Assembly: GCF_000024185.1 (NCBI RefSeq)
Contig: NC_013790.1
Coordinates: forward strand, 2,603,001-2,667,000
DNA: 64,000 nt
Source of the DNA: Methanobrevibacter ruminantium M1
GTDB taxonomy: Archaea > Methanobacteriota > Methanobacteria > Methanobacteriales > Methanobacteriaceae
Reading direction: 5' to 3'
Shown one piece after another: positions 36,982 to 46,646 of the stretch. Each line of letters opens with the position of its first letter. Within the stretch, counting starts at the first letter, position 1. The notes below the pieces were generated by a model. It did no database searches. It worked only from the letters and a program-made list of their open reading frames with translations, and was not told where the DNA came from. The translations under genes and the position numbers were made by a program.

Positions 36982-37332
36982 TTAAGCAGAATTATTCTGA
37001 ACCATAATCAATTTACCCGTAGACGGATCCTTATAAACCTTACCCATCTCAGTATAACCTTGACCTGTTGCATTGCTTGTATCTGGAGTCTCATTCAAGA
37101 TTTGACCCTCTTGAACCTCAGTCATCTCCTGATTCATAGCATCCATGACCTGCTGCTTTTCCTCTTGAGTGAGCTGCTCATTAAAGAGCACGCTTTGCAT
37201 GTTCCATGCAAGCACAAGGAAAACAAGCAGGCCTACAGCAATAACCAACATTGCATCTACAAGGTTGGCGGTTCCTGCCATAGGATCTTCTTCCTCACTT
37301 TCAAAACGTCTATTGCAACGACGACGAGCCAT
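36982..37332 (-). CDS. DUF2149 protein, probable ExbD/TolR-like motor subunit (copy 2)
   Basis: The 116-residue protein is a close paralogue of the one at 11759-12100: Arg-rich start, EEEDPMAGTANLVDAMLV, one membrane helix at about 24-43 with Asp26 in the ExbD-like position, an acidic Gln-rich segment, and the same YTEMGKVYKDPSTGKLIMV ending. It lies 128 bases after a second TolQ/ExbB gene, and its ATG has a GGTGAT site. Unlike copy 1 there is no DUF2162 or cobN beside it; its neighbours are giant surface proteins. Function is inferred from the ExbD-like helix and gene order, not from known biochemistry. Confidence 0.8.
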   Translation of the reverse strand: MARRRCNRRFESEEEDPMAGTANLVDAMLVIAVGLLVFLVLAWNMQSVLFNEQLTQEEKQQVMDAMNQEMTEVQEGQILNETPDTSNATGQGYTEMGKVYKDPSTGKLIMVQNNSA

Positions 37333-37460
37333 ATAATCACCAATTTAGTTGAAATTATTGATATTTGTTGATATTACTGATATTATTGAATTATTAATAT
37401 GTGTTGAATTTATTGAGATTGTTTAAACATGTTTTTAACAATAATAACCACAATCAGTGA

Positions 37461-38207
37461 TTATTCTAGCCTATCATCCCTTTTATTGATATTGTCCAAT
37501 ATTGCATCCATCAAAGCATCCAAGTTAGCAAGATATTCACCGAACCATCGTCTTCTAATCTTTGATGCAAAGTAAGCGGCAGCACCTGCTCCAATACCGA
37601 TAACAGTTGTATTGAATGCAATGGTGATTGCGCTTGCAAGGGTTGTCACATCCCCTGTACCCAATGCTGCAAGACCTGGACCCATTGGGATAAGTGTTCC
37701 CATCAATCCAAGTGTAGGACCTATCCTTGTAACAATATCTGTTTTTTGAAGATTTTGAGTAATCTTATCCTCTTCATTATCAATCAATCTACGAGCTAAT
37801 GTCTCCCTTGATTTCTTACCAAGATGTTCACTGTCAGCAAGTTCACAAAGAATTGTCTTTTGTGAACTTTGAATATCTGAACTATTTACTATATTTTTAA
37901 TTTCCTCAGCAGACTGTGCATCATAGATTGAATAAATCATTTCTTTGATTAATTTAATAGGTACTTTCTTACGAGAAAGGTATTCTGATAGAAGCTTCCC
38001 TAAAGTTACTACAGCGAATACTAAAAATATGAGTAAAAGAATGATTACAGGTATCTGTAATGCTTGTGTTATAGCAGTTAGTGAACTATCTAAAAATGGA
38101 AAGCCAGTTCCGTTTGTATTTGAGAAGATGGCGAATAGTCCATTGTTGGCTCCCTGATAAATAGCTTCATCTGCAAAAATCAATGTATTTCCAATAGCTA
38201 ATGTCAT
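37461..38207 (-). CDS. MotA/TolQ/ExbB proton-channel family protein (copy 2)
   Basis: The 248-residue protein is very similar to the one at 12167-12811 across its whole core: VPIKLIKEMIYSIYDAQ region, TDIVTRIGPTLGLMGTLIPMG, LAALGTGDVTTLASAI, GIGAGAAAYFASKIRRRW. It has about 34 more residues before the first membrane helix, including an Asn/Gly-rich segment. Three membrane helices are visible, as in ExbB/TolQ. ATG 38207 is preceded by GGTGAT. The downstream DUF2149 gene would be its partner. The two motor sets could serve different surface proteins, or one could be used under different metal conditions, since only copy 1 lies behind the palindrome cluster. Confidence 0.88.
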   Translation of the reverse strand: MTLAIGNTLIFADEAIYQGANNGLFAIFSNTNGTGFPFLDSSLTAITQALQIPVIILLLIFLVFAVVTLGKLLSEYLSRKKVPIKLIKEMIYSIYDAQSAEEIKNIVNSSDIQSSQKTILCELADSEHLGKKSRETLARRLIDNEEDKITQNLQKTDIVTRIGPTLGLMGTLIPMGPGLAALGTGDVTTLASAITIAFNTTVIGIGAGAAAYFASKIRRRWFGEYLANLDALMDAILDNINKRDDRLE

Positions 38208-38360
38208 TTAATCACCAAAAAAATAAATGAAATAAGTTTAAATGAAAAATAACCTAATATCCAAGAGATTTGGATAATGTTTTTTAAAAACTTCAATATT
38301 ATAGAATAAAAGCAAAAAGCTTAAGCAAATCATTGAGAGAATTTTTAAAAAACAAAAAGA

Positions 38361-38380
38361 TTTTGGCCTTTCGGCCAAAA
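38361..38380 (-). terminator. Terminator after the CLDG-repeat beta-helix gene
   Basis: A perfect 8-bp stem TTTTGGCC / GGCCAAAA with a GAAA-type tetraloop lies about 50 bases beyond the stop. On the transcribed strand it is followed by TCTTTTTGTTTTTT. Confidence 0.75.
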
Positions 38381-38429
38381 TACCTTATTATTTTAATTCA
38401 TAATAGCCTTCAGACAATGCACTATTATT

Positions 38430-41400
38430 TTATTTTATAGTTATCTTTCCGCTTGCTGTGGAAGATGCGTACATATCATCTCCGGCATACTTTGCAGTGA
38501 AACTGTAAGTTCCCTTGCTTGAGAGGCTTACCTTGACGGTGGCTACTCCCTTAGCGTTTGTAGTTGCTGAGTAGGACTTACCGTTTACTGAGAAAGTAAG
38601 CTTCTTGCCGCTTATCGCATTGCCACTTGCATCCTTAAGTGTTGCGGAAATGGATTTTGTCTTAGCGCTTGCCTTATAGGTCTTTGAAGCAGTTGTAAGC
38701 TTAGTCTTTTGAGTGTTTACCTTGATTTTTGCAACAACAAAGCTTCCGTTGTAGTTATCATCACCAAGGAAGCAAACTGCAAAGGTGTAGGTTCCCTTGT
38801 ATCCAAGGTTGATCTGCAATTTGGCTTGGCCCTTTTCATCGGTTGTTCTGTCATATACAGCACCGTTGAATCCGATTTGTATGAACTTATCTGCTAAAGG
38901 CTTGCCTGCATCATCAGTTAAGTTGACTACAAAGTATTTGCCCACTCTTCCCTCAATCTTAGCGTTTACAGCCATGGTTTCCATATCTTGGTATTGGATT
39001 TGGCTAACTTGCTTTTGAGCCAGGTTTCCACCTGATGGAACATTGATTGAATTGTTGTTGGCTACGCTTGTTACTTTAAACTCAAATGGATTGATTCCGC
39101 TTGATAAGGTATTGCTCTTGACGGAAATGTCGTTTGTTGGAGATAGGACTCCTCTTTCGCTGTCAAGCTCAAGGACCTTGATGGATTCTGGAACAGCTCC
39201 ATCAACAGCGTTGAAGACATTGTTCTTGATTGAAATTTGTGCAGTGTCTATGGATAATGGGCTTGTTCCATTATCAGCAGTTGCAAGGGCAACAATGTTT
39301 CCATTGCCAAGATTGAATTCGACTCCAGTTATGCTTACATTATTTGGTCCTCCTTTGGATTTAGGAGTGATGACAAATATAGGATTGCTTCCGTCTCCAG
39401 AGATCTTTCCTCCGGTTATTGTGACATTCTTCTTGATTTGCACATTTACAACATTGTTATATTCTTGGTTTCCTAAATCAACAGTTGCACCATCCTTAGC
39501 ATTATCTAAAGCGTTTTGAATATCTTTTGTGCCGTTTCCAGTATTAATTACATCGCTTACATTGAATTGGCATGCTCCAGCTCCTACTCTGTAGATTCCT
39601 CCATTTACATAAAGAACTACAAGGTCGTAGGTTCCTTTAGGATAAGCGCCAATTCCAAGTGAGGTGCTTTGGCCCTTGATAGATGTTGAATTTACAAGAG
39701 TGTTGTTTACATAAGCCAAAAGGCTTCCTACAGTTACTGTCTTATTGTCTTCATCCAATACAGTGAGGTTTAGCACAATAGGACTGTTTGACTGTGCAGT
39801 TATGTTTGTGGAGGTAACTATAGTGTCTTTTAGGACAGTTACAGTTCCATCAACAGTGTTTTCACTGCTCTTGTATGAAGCTATATTGTAAGAGTAATTG
39901 TTTGCGCTTAGGGAAATCTTATTGGATTTTAAAGTGCTCTTTGAAGAGTTGTATCCAAGCAATATGCCGATAGCATAGTAAGGGGATTTTACATTGATGG
40001 CGTTGGATTCGAATTGGTTGTTTGAGGAAACATAATCAGTGTGGTTTGAATTTCCTCCAACCACTCCAGCGCCATACATGAATGGATCATTACCATTTAA
40101 TGTTATATTATTAGATTTAATGATGTTGTTATTGCTATTGTGGTGGATGAAGATTCCTCCAATAGCATTAGTTGATTCTATATAAGTAGCATAGCCTTTT
40201 TCTAATGCAGAGCTTACATCAACTTTGTTGTCTGTTACATTGTTGTTTGATGAGTATACCATGAATAAGCCATAGGTTCTGAATATTCCAGAGATTATGT
40301 GGTTTACTCCTTGTGCTCCATCTAAACAGCCATCAGCGCATCCGTCTGCACAGCCGTCAAGACAACCATCCAAGCAACCATCGAGACATCCGTCAAGGCA
40401 ACCGTCTAAACAGCCATCGAGGCATCCATCAAGACAACCATCCAAGCAGGATTCATTTAGGAAAGTGTAATTTTGACCAGTTCCTATTGTCTTTAATGAA
40501 TTTCCGCTTAATACTGTGTTGTTTGTATTGTATAATAAAACTGCAGAAGTTAAATAATCTCCTTTAGCTTCAAGATTATTGTTTATTAGCTTACAATCAG
40601 ATGAATCAATGAGATATACTGCATATGCTGAGAATGCATCATAGATAGTTATGTTACAGTTTTTGATTGTTACATCCTTAGCTCCATTTACTTGAATACC
40701 CCATTCACGGTCGTTTTTAGCCTCATTTGGATTGTTGATTGTGATTCCATCAATGACAACGCCGTCGTCTAAAACAATTATGGTTGTGTCCTTGAAGACT
40801 GCATCAATACCTGTGATGTTTACCTTATTGTTTATGTAGATTTTGTCCTTGCTTTCTATTGGGCCAACGAAGATTAAGATGTCGTTTTCCTTGATTGTGC
40901 TCTTAAGGTATCCTGTGTTGTCGAAATAATTATAGAAGTTGGAATCTATAATGTAGTAGGTTCCGTTACCTTCTGTGCTAGGATCTGTTCCATTGGAAGC
41001 TTCCTTGATTATTCTGTTGTTTTCTACAGTTATGTTGGTAGAGTAAGCCTCTTCATAGCTGATTGGGTTTTCCTTTGTAGTGAATATTGTGTTTTCACTT
41101 ACTGTAATGTCATGAGGAGCAAGAGATCTTGAGGTTTTTACAAGGGAAACAGCGGTTTCTGAGGCATTTATTATATTGCCTGAAATATCAATGTTGCTTA
41201 CATTTCCTTTAGCTATGATTCCGTCATTTGTTAAGCCTAATAAGCTATTCTTATTGCAGACTACATTGTTTCCTTCAATCAAGACGCCGGTTCCTTCTAT
41301 ATTGGAGAGGACATTATTAGTTACATTAGTGTTTGCTGCCGCATGGATTGCTGCAGTGGAGTCTCCAATTTTGGAATCAGAGATTGAATTGTCTTTTACA

Positions 41401-42542
41401 ATAGAGTTGGTAGTTACATATATAGTATAGTCTGCTCCATCGTCATTTGTACCTCCAGAGTACCAGGTTCCATGGATATTTGATAGATTATTGTTGACTA
41501 CCTTATTTCCAGTTTGGGTAGCGCTTATGCCTCTGTACATATTATATACAGTGTTTTCAATGATTTCGTTATATGCACCCATAACTTGGATACCATAACA
41601 GAATGAAGATGGGAGAGGCTTGTTTCCATCCTTATCCTTTGCCCATTCAACTCCTCTTACGCTGTGAACTGTGTTGTTGTATATATAATTGTAGGTATTG
41701 GATCCTTGGGTGGAATCTCCCATGCTTCCTCCGCCAAGGTATCCGGTCAAGTAGATTCCATTTGAATCGTTTACAATAACATTGTTTGATGAGATATTGT
41801 TATAGTTTGAACCGCTTAATACCAAAGCAGAAGGATGTCCCCAGCCCTCCACAAAGCATGTGGTTTGGAATGTGTTAAATAGAACATCTGAATTGTTTAC
41901 AGTATTGAGCAATAAGGCATAAGAGCCTGTTGCAGTTGAAAGTACTGTGTTATTTACAAAGGAGACCTTTGTAACATTGACAGCGCTTAATGCAGGAGTC
42001 TTTTCAACGCTTGTATTCATATTTAAATTGGACACCATAGAACCTTGAGCGCCACTTACAAGGTTTATGTTGGAGTTCAAGAGCTTTGCAGTGCCATCGC
42101 TACTTGTTATGGTAAGTGGAATGTTTATGACAAAAGCCTTTTTACTAAAGGTTCCGGAGAGATCTATAGTATCTCCACTTTTTAATTTGCCTGATAATAT
42201 GTTTCCATCTTTATCAAAGTAAGTTAAGTAGTCTTTTTCAGTTATCTTATATGTAGATGCAAGACTGTTTGAGGAAAGTGTGTTCTTTGCATCTGTAGAG
42301 TTTTTATCTTCAATTGAACTATCCAGATTTGTTTCAATTGAATTGTCTGTATCAATTGAAGAATCTGTACTTGTATCAATTGAATTATCAATTGCATTTA
42401 TTTGATTAATATTAGAATTATCTGCAGAATTAATGTCTGTTAAACTCATATCATCTATAGAATCCTCTGCACTAATAGCGCCTATGGATAAGATTAATAA
42501 GAGCAATAATCCTAATACTGCATAAGTCTTATTAGAATTCAT
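38430..42542 (-). CDS. Secreted NosD-like beta-helix adhesin with (Cys-Leu-Asp-Gly)11 insert
   Basis: The protein has 1,370 residues. A signal peptide (about 1-25, ending IGAISAED) is followed by a Ser/Asp/Asn-rich stretch to about 95. Two right-handed beta-helix domains start at about 100 (DYLTYFDKDG) and 527 (NFYNYFDNTG), both NosD/CASH-like with N-N-x-I rungs. Residues 699-742 are eleven Cys-Leu-Asp-Gly (two Cys-Ala-Asp-Gly) tetrapeptides. An Ig-like domain precedes the shared C-terminal cassette (about 1004-1370). There is no membrane anchor. The cysteine repeat breaks a beta-helix rung and is unlike the Cys-poor giants around it; metal binding or disulfide stacking is possible but unproven. 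ATG 42542 is chosen because GAGGTG lies nine bases before it; the GTG inside that site is not a likely start. Confidence 0.82.
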   Translation of the reverse strand: MNSNKTYAVLGLLLLLILSIGAISAEDSIDDMSLTDINSADNSNINQINAIDNSIDTSTDSSIDTDNSIETNLDSSIEDKNSTDAKNTLSSNSLASTYKITEKDYLTYFDKDGNILSGKLKSGDTIDLSGTFSKKAFVINIPLTITSSDGTAKLLNSNINLVSGAQGSMVSNLNMNTSVEKTPALSAVNVTKVSFVNNTVLSTATGSYALLLNTVNNSDVLFNTFQTTCFVEGWGHPSALVLSGSNYNNISSNNVIVNDSNGIYLTGYLGGGSMGDSTQGSNTYNYIYNNTVHSVRGVEWAKDKDGNKPLPSSFCYGIQVMGAYNEIIENTVYNMYRGISATQTGNKVVNNNLSNIHGTWYSGGTNDDGADYTIYVTTNSIVKDNSISDSKIGDSTAAIHAAANTNVTNNVLSNIEGTGVLIEGNNVVCNKNSLLGLTNDGIIAKGNVSNIDISGNIINASETAVSLVKTSRSLAPHDITVSENTIFTTKENPISYEEAYSTNITVENNRIIKEASNGTDPSTEGNGTYYIIDSNFYNYFDNTGYLKSTIKENDILIFVGPIESKDKIYINNKVNITGIDAVFKDTTIIVLDDGVVIDGITINNPNEAKNDREWGIQVNGAKDVTIKNCNITIYDAFSAYAVYLIDSSDCKLINNNLEAKGDYLTSAVLLYNTNNTVLSGNSLKTIGTGQNYTFLNESCLDGCLDGCLDGCLDGCLDGCLDGCLDGCLDGCADGCADGCLDGAQGVNHIISGIFRTYGLFMVYSSNNNVTDNKVDVSSALEKGYATYIESTNAIGGIFIHHNSNNNIIKSNNITLNGNDPFMYGAGVVGGNSNHTDYVSSNNQFESNAINVKSPYYAIGILLGYNSSKSTLKSNKISLSANNYSYNIASYKSSENTVDGTVTVLKDTIVTSTNITAQSNSPIVLNLTVLDEDNKTVTVGSLLAYVNNTLVNSTSIKGQSTSLGIGAYPKGTYDLVVLYVNGGIYRVGAGACQFNVSDVINTGNGTKDIQNALDNAKDGATVDLGNQEYNNVVNVQIKKNVTITGGKISGDGSNPIFVITPKSKGGPNNVSITGVEFNLGNGNIVALATADNGTSPLSIDTAQISIKNNVFNAVDGAVPESIKVLELDSERGVLSPTNDISVKSNTLSSGINPFEFKVTSVANNNSINVPSGGNLAQKQVSQIQYQDMETMAVNAKIEGRVGKYFVVNLTDDAGKPLADKFIQIGFNGAVYDRTTDEKGQAKLQINLGYKGTYTFAVCFLGDDNYNGSFVVAKIKVNTQKTKLTTASKTYKASAKTKSISATLKDASGNAISGKKLTFSVNGKSYSATTNAKGVATVKVSLSSKGTYSFTAKYAGDDMYASSTASGKITIK
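40317..40448 (-). repeat. Eleven tandem 12-bp units encoding Cys-Leu/Ala-Asp-Gly
   Basis: The eleven units read (minus strand) TG(C/T)-Leu/Ala-GA(T/C)-GGN without interruption. Leucine is written ttg, ctt, ctc or tta, Asp gat or gac, and Gly ggt, gga or ggc. Two units use Ala. The protein repeat is strict while the DNA has drifted at synonymous sites, so the amino-acid pattern appears to be kept by selection. Confidence 0.95.
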
Positions 42543-43151
42543 ATGTTTAAACACCTCAATAATTAAAAATAAATCAGTATAATGGTTTAGTTAGTTGTAA
42601 AACTTTAAATTATATATTAAATGGAAATTAAATATTATAAAATTTAATTCATTTTTAAAAATCAATATTGAAAAGGCTTATTTAAAGTCTTTTTAATTAA
42701 ATCAAAACTTATATAATTTAAAATAACATTTATACATTTATATATCTAATTTTATTTTAATATAAATTTAACTAAATGGATTTTTTTAAATAAAATTAAA
42801 AGACAGAAATAGCTTTAATTAAAATTATAAAGTATAATTATCGTTTAAAAATAAAATACCTAACTAAAATAAAATAGTTTAATTAATAGCTTACTATGAT
42901 TAACACAAAAAGAAAATATAAGATACAATTGGAAAAATAGCCAATAATAATTAAAATAAGAAAATGGTCAAAATAAGATATGATAAAAATATGAATATAG
43001 AATAAAAAACAAGAAATAACATATAAAAAGAAGAAATAAATAGTTTTAAACTATTTATATCTAAACAAGTATTAATTTTTGACTGGTATTTTCTAAAAAG
43101 AATTAAAAGAAGAATAATCAATTATTCATATCTTAAAGACGAATAAAAGAA
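42543..43151 (-). other. AT-rich spacer with promoter and terminator
   Basis: The part next to the CLDG-repeat gene has a TATA-like TTTAATATATAATT (minus strand, about 42604-42617), predicting a transcription start near 42580. The middle, 42650-43020, is AT-rich with nothing I can name. At 43036-43058 a stem ATAAATAGTTT / AACTATTTAT is the likely terminator of the next gene. None of the AGTAATA operators are seen. Confidence 0.5.
43036..43058 (-). terminator. Terminator of the membrane-anchored beta-helix gene
   Basis: An inverted repeat of about 11 bp (ATAAATAGTT / AACTATTTAT) is followed on the transcribed strand by TTCTTCTTTTTAT, about 95 bases past the stop. Confidence 0.5.
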
Positions 43152-46100
43152 TTATTCCTCATTCTCATCATCGTTTTCATCATCCTCGTCCTTAGCATTC
43201 AAGAAGCTGAAACAGAACATTAAAACCAATAATAAAGCTGCTACAGGTACAGATAATCCACCTGCCATTGATTTGGAAGCGACCTCTTCTAACTCACTTA
43301 CAATCAAGTCAGATTCGCCGTCACCAGTTTCACCGACATCTCCAGTGCCTTCACCTACTGAAGACATTGCAGTGGCAAGAAGGCCTAAATCAACTTGACC
43401 GAAGGCGCTTGAGCCTGATTCCTCTCCGCCATCATTATATCGGTTTGAGCTGCCATTAGTTGGGACTGTATTCCTCTCTCCTGAATTCTGATTGTTTGAG
43501 TTTGAGGAACTATTGGAATTTGGAACATATCTTGATCCTGTATTTCCATAGACCATGTTCTTTCCTGTCCTGTCATTTACAGCAGCATTTCCCCCGCCTT
43601 TTGTAGATGAAAGCTCATTGTTTCCAACTGTATTACCTGTTGAAGTCTCATCGAAGTCAACTGCAGCATCTCCATCGGTTTCTATAATATTATCTGAAAT
43701 GTTGTTGCCGCTTGAAAATTTCTGGAGTGAGATTCCTGTATTGAATAAATCTACAGAATCTGGGTGCTCAGGTCCTTGAGCAGGTTCCTGAACCTTATTT
43801 CCATAGGTTTTGATTACATTATGAGTCACATTATTATTGCTTGAGGCATATAATGCAACGCTGCTGTAGCTTGCAGATGCATAAATCTCATTGCTTTTAA
43901 TATCGTTATTATTTGATGCATAAAGCTCCATTGCATAGATTCCTGCATTTCCAGTGCTGTTTAAGACATTATTTGTGACCTTAGCCCCTTCAGATATTTC
44001 AAGGGTTATTCCATAGGTATAATTATTGGAATTCAATCTGAAATGATTGGAATCAACGATTGTGTCCTTTGAATTATGCCTTAGAATCATTCCCATAACA
44101 AAATAATCACCTTCAACTGTGATATTATTGTGTGAGAATATGTTTTCGCAAGCATAGGTCACTGATTTACTTGTGTCGTCTCCTGATGAACCGACTCCAT
44201 AAAGGAAAGGATCATGTCCGTGAACATAAACATTGTTTTCGCTTATGTTATTGTAGTTTGAGGCATAATAGATGTATAAGCCTATGAGAATGTTAACTGA
44301 AGGATTATAAGGAACATGGAATCCTTCAAGGGTGGATGTCACCTCAATGTCATTGTGAATGAACTGGTTTCTAGAGGATGAATCCAGAATAACCCCATAG
44401 GTCTTTGATAGCTCTGAAATACTGTGAACGCCATCGATACAGATGGTTTCATAATAAGGGTAGAGCTCATCTGTTCCAATAGCCAATATCTTATTGTTTT
44501 CAAATAATGTGTCATAAGCCTCATATGTAAGAAGGCTGAAGACCAGATTGTCCCCTTGACAGGAAATGGTATTGTCTGAAACGTTATTGTCATAGGAATC
44601 GCATAGATAGATTCCATAGGATGTGTTCTTATCCAAAATGCTTATATTGTTTCCTACAATGCTTGCATTGTCTGCCTCAAAGACATAGACTCCCCAAAGG
44701 TTATATTCATCAATGCCGTTGTTGACGATTGTGAAATTGTGAACCCTGCAGTTTGGAGCGTTAATGAATACAGTGGTATTCTTTAGGAGAGCACCGTATC
44801 CAAAAAGATTAACTTCCTTATTTAAGGTTATCTTGCCCTTAGGAGAGAACTCTCCAACAAATATGAGACTGTCTCCATCCTTTACCTTATCGCTAAGCTT
44901 ATTGGAAGAGTCGAAGTAAGTGTAAAAATTATCTTCGCTCACTTCATATACATTTCCTTCCCCATAATCTGGAACATATACAACTTCCATAGGATAGATG
45001 ATGCCCTTTCCAAAGACCAGGTTTCCATAGCAGGTATAGGCCTTAGTGGAAGACTGTGAAATGTCTATTGCATAGTCATTTGAAGTATATATTGTATTGT
45101 TGCAGGTAGAAATGTTATAAGGTCTTTTGGCTCTTGATTGGTAATGTGAATAGATACCAATTCCTAGCCCAGAACCTTTAGATTCAGCTGATAAGTCTAG
45201 TGAATCAATTGAAGATATGGAATTGAGAATGTTATCATAAACAAGAGTGCTATTTGGCTCGCCGTATAGGCATATGCCTTTACCGTCAAGGAAGTCTACA
45301 GTATTATTATAGACCTTTGAATAGGATCCTCCTTCCTTATCACCTATTCTGATTCCCTCTCCGGAGCTGTTTATTTGAATGTAGTTTCCATAAACTTCAG
45401 AATTTGTACCTACAAGAATTCCTGCATTATACAATTTGGCATTATAGATGGAGTTGTTTGCTATAAGTGTGTTGTTTCCTCCATATATGCCAAAGTCACC
45501 GCCGGCACCATAGTTGTCATCCAATCCGTCAATGTCATAGAAATTATTGGAAACTATAGAGTTATATGGATAGCTTGAATGGACTCCCTGATAAAGGTGA
45601 TAGAAGTCGTTTCCATATATCAGATTGTAGTTTCCAGTGATATAAACACCATAACACCAAAATGAAGGAGTTTCAGAGGTTGCCCTTATTGTATTGTTTG
45701 CAATGACATTATAGTTTGATATGGAAGCCCCATAACAGAGATAGACTCCATAGGAGTTTTCAACAGTTATGTCATTGTCAACGACAGTATTGTAATGGGC
45801 ATCCCTTAGGCTAATTCCTGAATGCTGCCAACTGCTATTGTCGGAATTGTTTGTTTGATTGTCCTCATCGATATCCTTTGAGCTCATCGCTTCGCTGACA
45901 GGAACTATTGTCTTGATTGTATTGTTTGCAAGAATGCAGTTATATACAAAGCTATCCAAAGCGATAGGATATCCGTTATGACCTGTTGTGAATATATTAT
46001 TGTTTAAGACCTTTATATTGCTTGAACCAATCACCCAAACGGCAGATATGTTAGCAAGGTCTGATTCAATGGTCAAGTTAGAGACAATTGCATCATATAC

Positions 46101-46646
46101 ATAGTTTTCGTTGGAAACTCCAGTGATTATGATTGGAGAGTTTCTTAGGAATGCATCGTTTTCTAAGCTTGTAATGGTCAAAGGTATTGAAAAGCGAAAA
46201 TACTTTGAAGAAAAATTACCAGACAAATTAATAGTATCATTAGAGGACACTAATGAATTGTTTAGATAGCCGTTAGAATCAAAATAGAGTGAATAATTAG
46301 ATTCTGTTATAGTATGAACCTTTTTAGAATTGTCTGATTTGATTTTACTATTAGAATCGTGATTTAGATTATCATCTGAACTAGAATCAGAATCTGTTTG
46401 AATATCTGTAGTGTCTGAAGATTTATTATCCAAGACAATATTAGAACTTGATTCACTAGCAATAGAATTGGAATTAGATTCAATAGCAACAGAATTAGAA
46501 CTTAAATCAATATTAGAAACTGAACTAGAATTCAAGTCCAAATCAGCAGCTTTTGAAGAATCTTCAGCACTGACTGCACTTAATCCAATAATGAGAAAGA
46601 CCAATATAATCAGCAGACTAAGACTAATTATTCTTTTATTTATCAT
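43152..46646 (-). CDS. Membrane-anchored NosD-like beta-helix surface protein
   Basis: The protein has 1,164 residues. A signal peptide (about 1-27, ending GLSAVSAED) is followed by a Ser/Asp/Asn-rich segment to about 110. Two NosD-like beta-helix domains are each opened by a YF cap (SNYSLYFDSNGYL near 117; DNFYTYFDSSNKL near 570), with many N-N-x-I/V rungs. A Ser/Asn/Gly-rich stalk spans about 1040-1125. One hydrophobic helix lies at about 1131-1150, then an acidic tail NAKDEDDENDDENEE. It lacks the Ig-like C-terminal cassette of the other giants, so it is held by the membrane instead of the wall, as the CobN-like protein is. ATG 46646 follows a near-perfect GGAGGTGAG; the preceding TTG codon is too close to that site. 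Carbohydrate or protein binding is likely for this fold, but no catalytic motif is seen. Confidence 0.8.
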   Translation of the reverse strand: MINKRIISLSLLIILVFLIIGLSAVSAEDSSKAADLDLNSSSVSNIDLSSNSVAIESNSNSIASESSSNIVLDNKSSDTTDIQTDSDSSSDDNLNHDSNSKIKSDNSKKVHTITESNYSLYFDSNGYLNNSLVSSNDTINLSGNFSSKYFRFSIPLTITSLENDAFLRNSPIIITGVSNENYVYDAIVSNLTIESDLANISAVWVIGSSNIKVLNNNIFTTGHNGYPIALDSFVYNCILANNTIKTIVPVSEAMSSKDIDEDNQTNNSDNSSWQHSGISLRDAHYNTVVDNDITVENSYGVYLCYGASISNYNVIANNTIRATSETPSFWCYGVYITGNYNLIYGNDFYHLYQGVHSSYPYNSIVSNNFYDIDGLDDNYGAGGDFGIYGGNNTLIANNSIYNAKLYNAGILVGTNSEVYGNYIQINSSGEGIRIGDKEGGSYSKVYNNTVDFLDGKGICLYGEPNSTLVYDNILNSISSIDSLDLSAESKGSGLGIGIYSHYQSRAKRPYNISTCNNTIYTSNDYAIDISQSSTKAYTCYGNLVFGKGIIYPMEVVYVPDYGEGNVYEVSEDNFYTYFDSSNKLSDKVKDGDSLIFVGEFSPKGKITLNKEVNLFGYGALLKNTTVFINAPNCRVHNFTIVNNGIDEYNLWGVYVFEADNASIVGNNISILDKNTSYGIYLCDSYDNNVSDNTISCQGDNLVFSLLTYEAYDTLFENNKILAIGTDELYPYYETICIDGVHSISELSKTYGVILDSSSRNQFIHNDIEVTSTLEGFHVPYNPSVNILIGLYIYYASNYNNISENNVYVHGHDPFLYGVGSSGDDTSKSVTYACENIFSHNNITVEGDYFVMGMILRHNSKDTIVDSNHFRLNSNNYTYGITLEISEGAKVTNNVLNSTGNAGIYAMELYASNNNDIKSNEIYASASYSSVALYASSNNNVTHNVIKTYGNKVQEPAQGPEHPDSVDLFNTGISLQKFSSGNNISDNIIETDGDAAVDFDETSTGNTVGNNELSSTKGGGNAAVNDRTGKNMVYGNTGSRYVPNSNSSSNSNNQNSGERNTVPTNGSSNRYNDGGEESGSSAFGQVDLGLLATAMSSVGEGTGDVGETGDGESDLIVSELEEVASKSMAGGLSVPVAALLLVLMFCFSFLNAKDEDDENDDENEE

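Noticed and set aside
40313..40567. Plus-strand open frame rich in His, Arg and Asn
   Set aside because: It is the opposite strand of the Cys-Leu-Asp-Gly repeat, open only because of the 12-bp period.
38430..42542. Cys repeat as an intein or inserted mobile element
   Set aside because: It is only 44 residues, in frame, without intein splice motifs, target duplication or terminal repeats.
42543..42554. GTG start for the CLDG-repeat gene
   Set aside because: That GTG is part of the GAGGTG ribosome site that serves the ATG at 42542.
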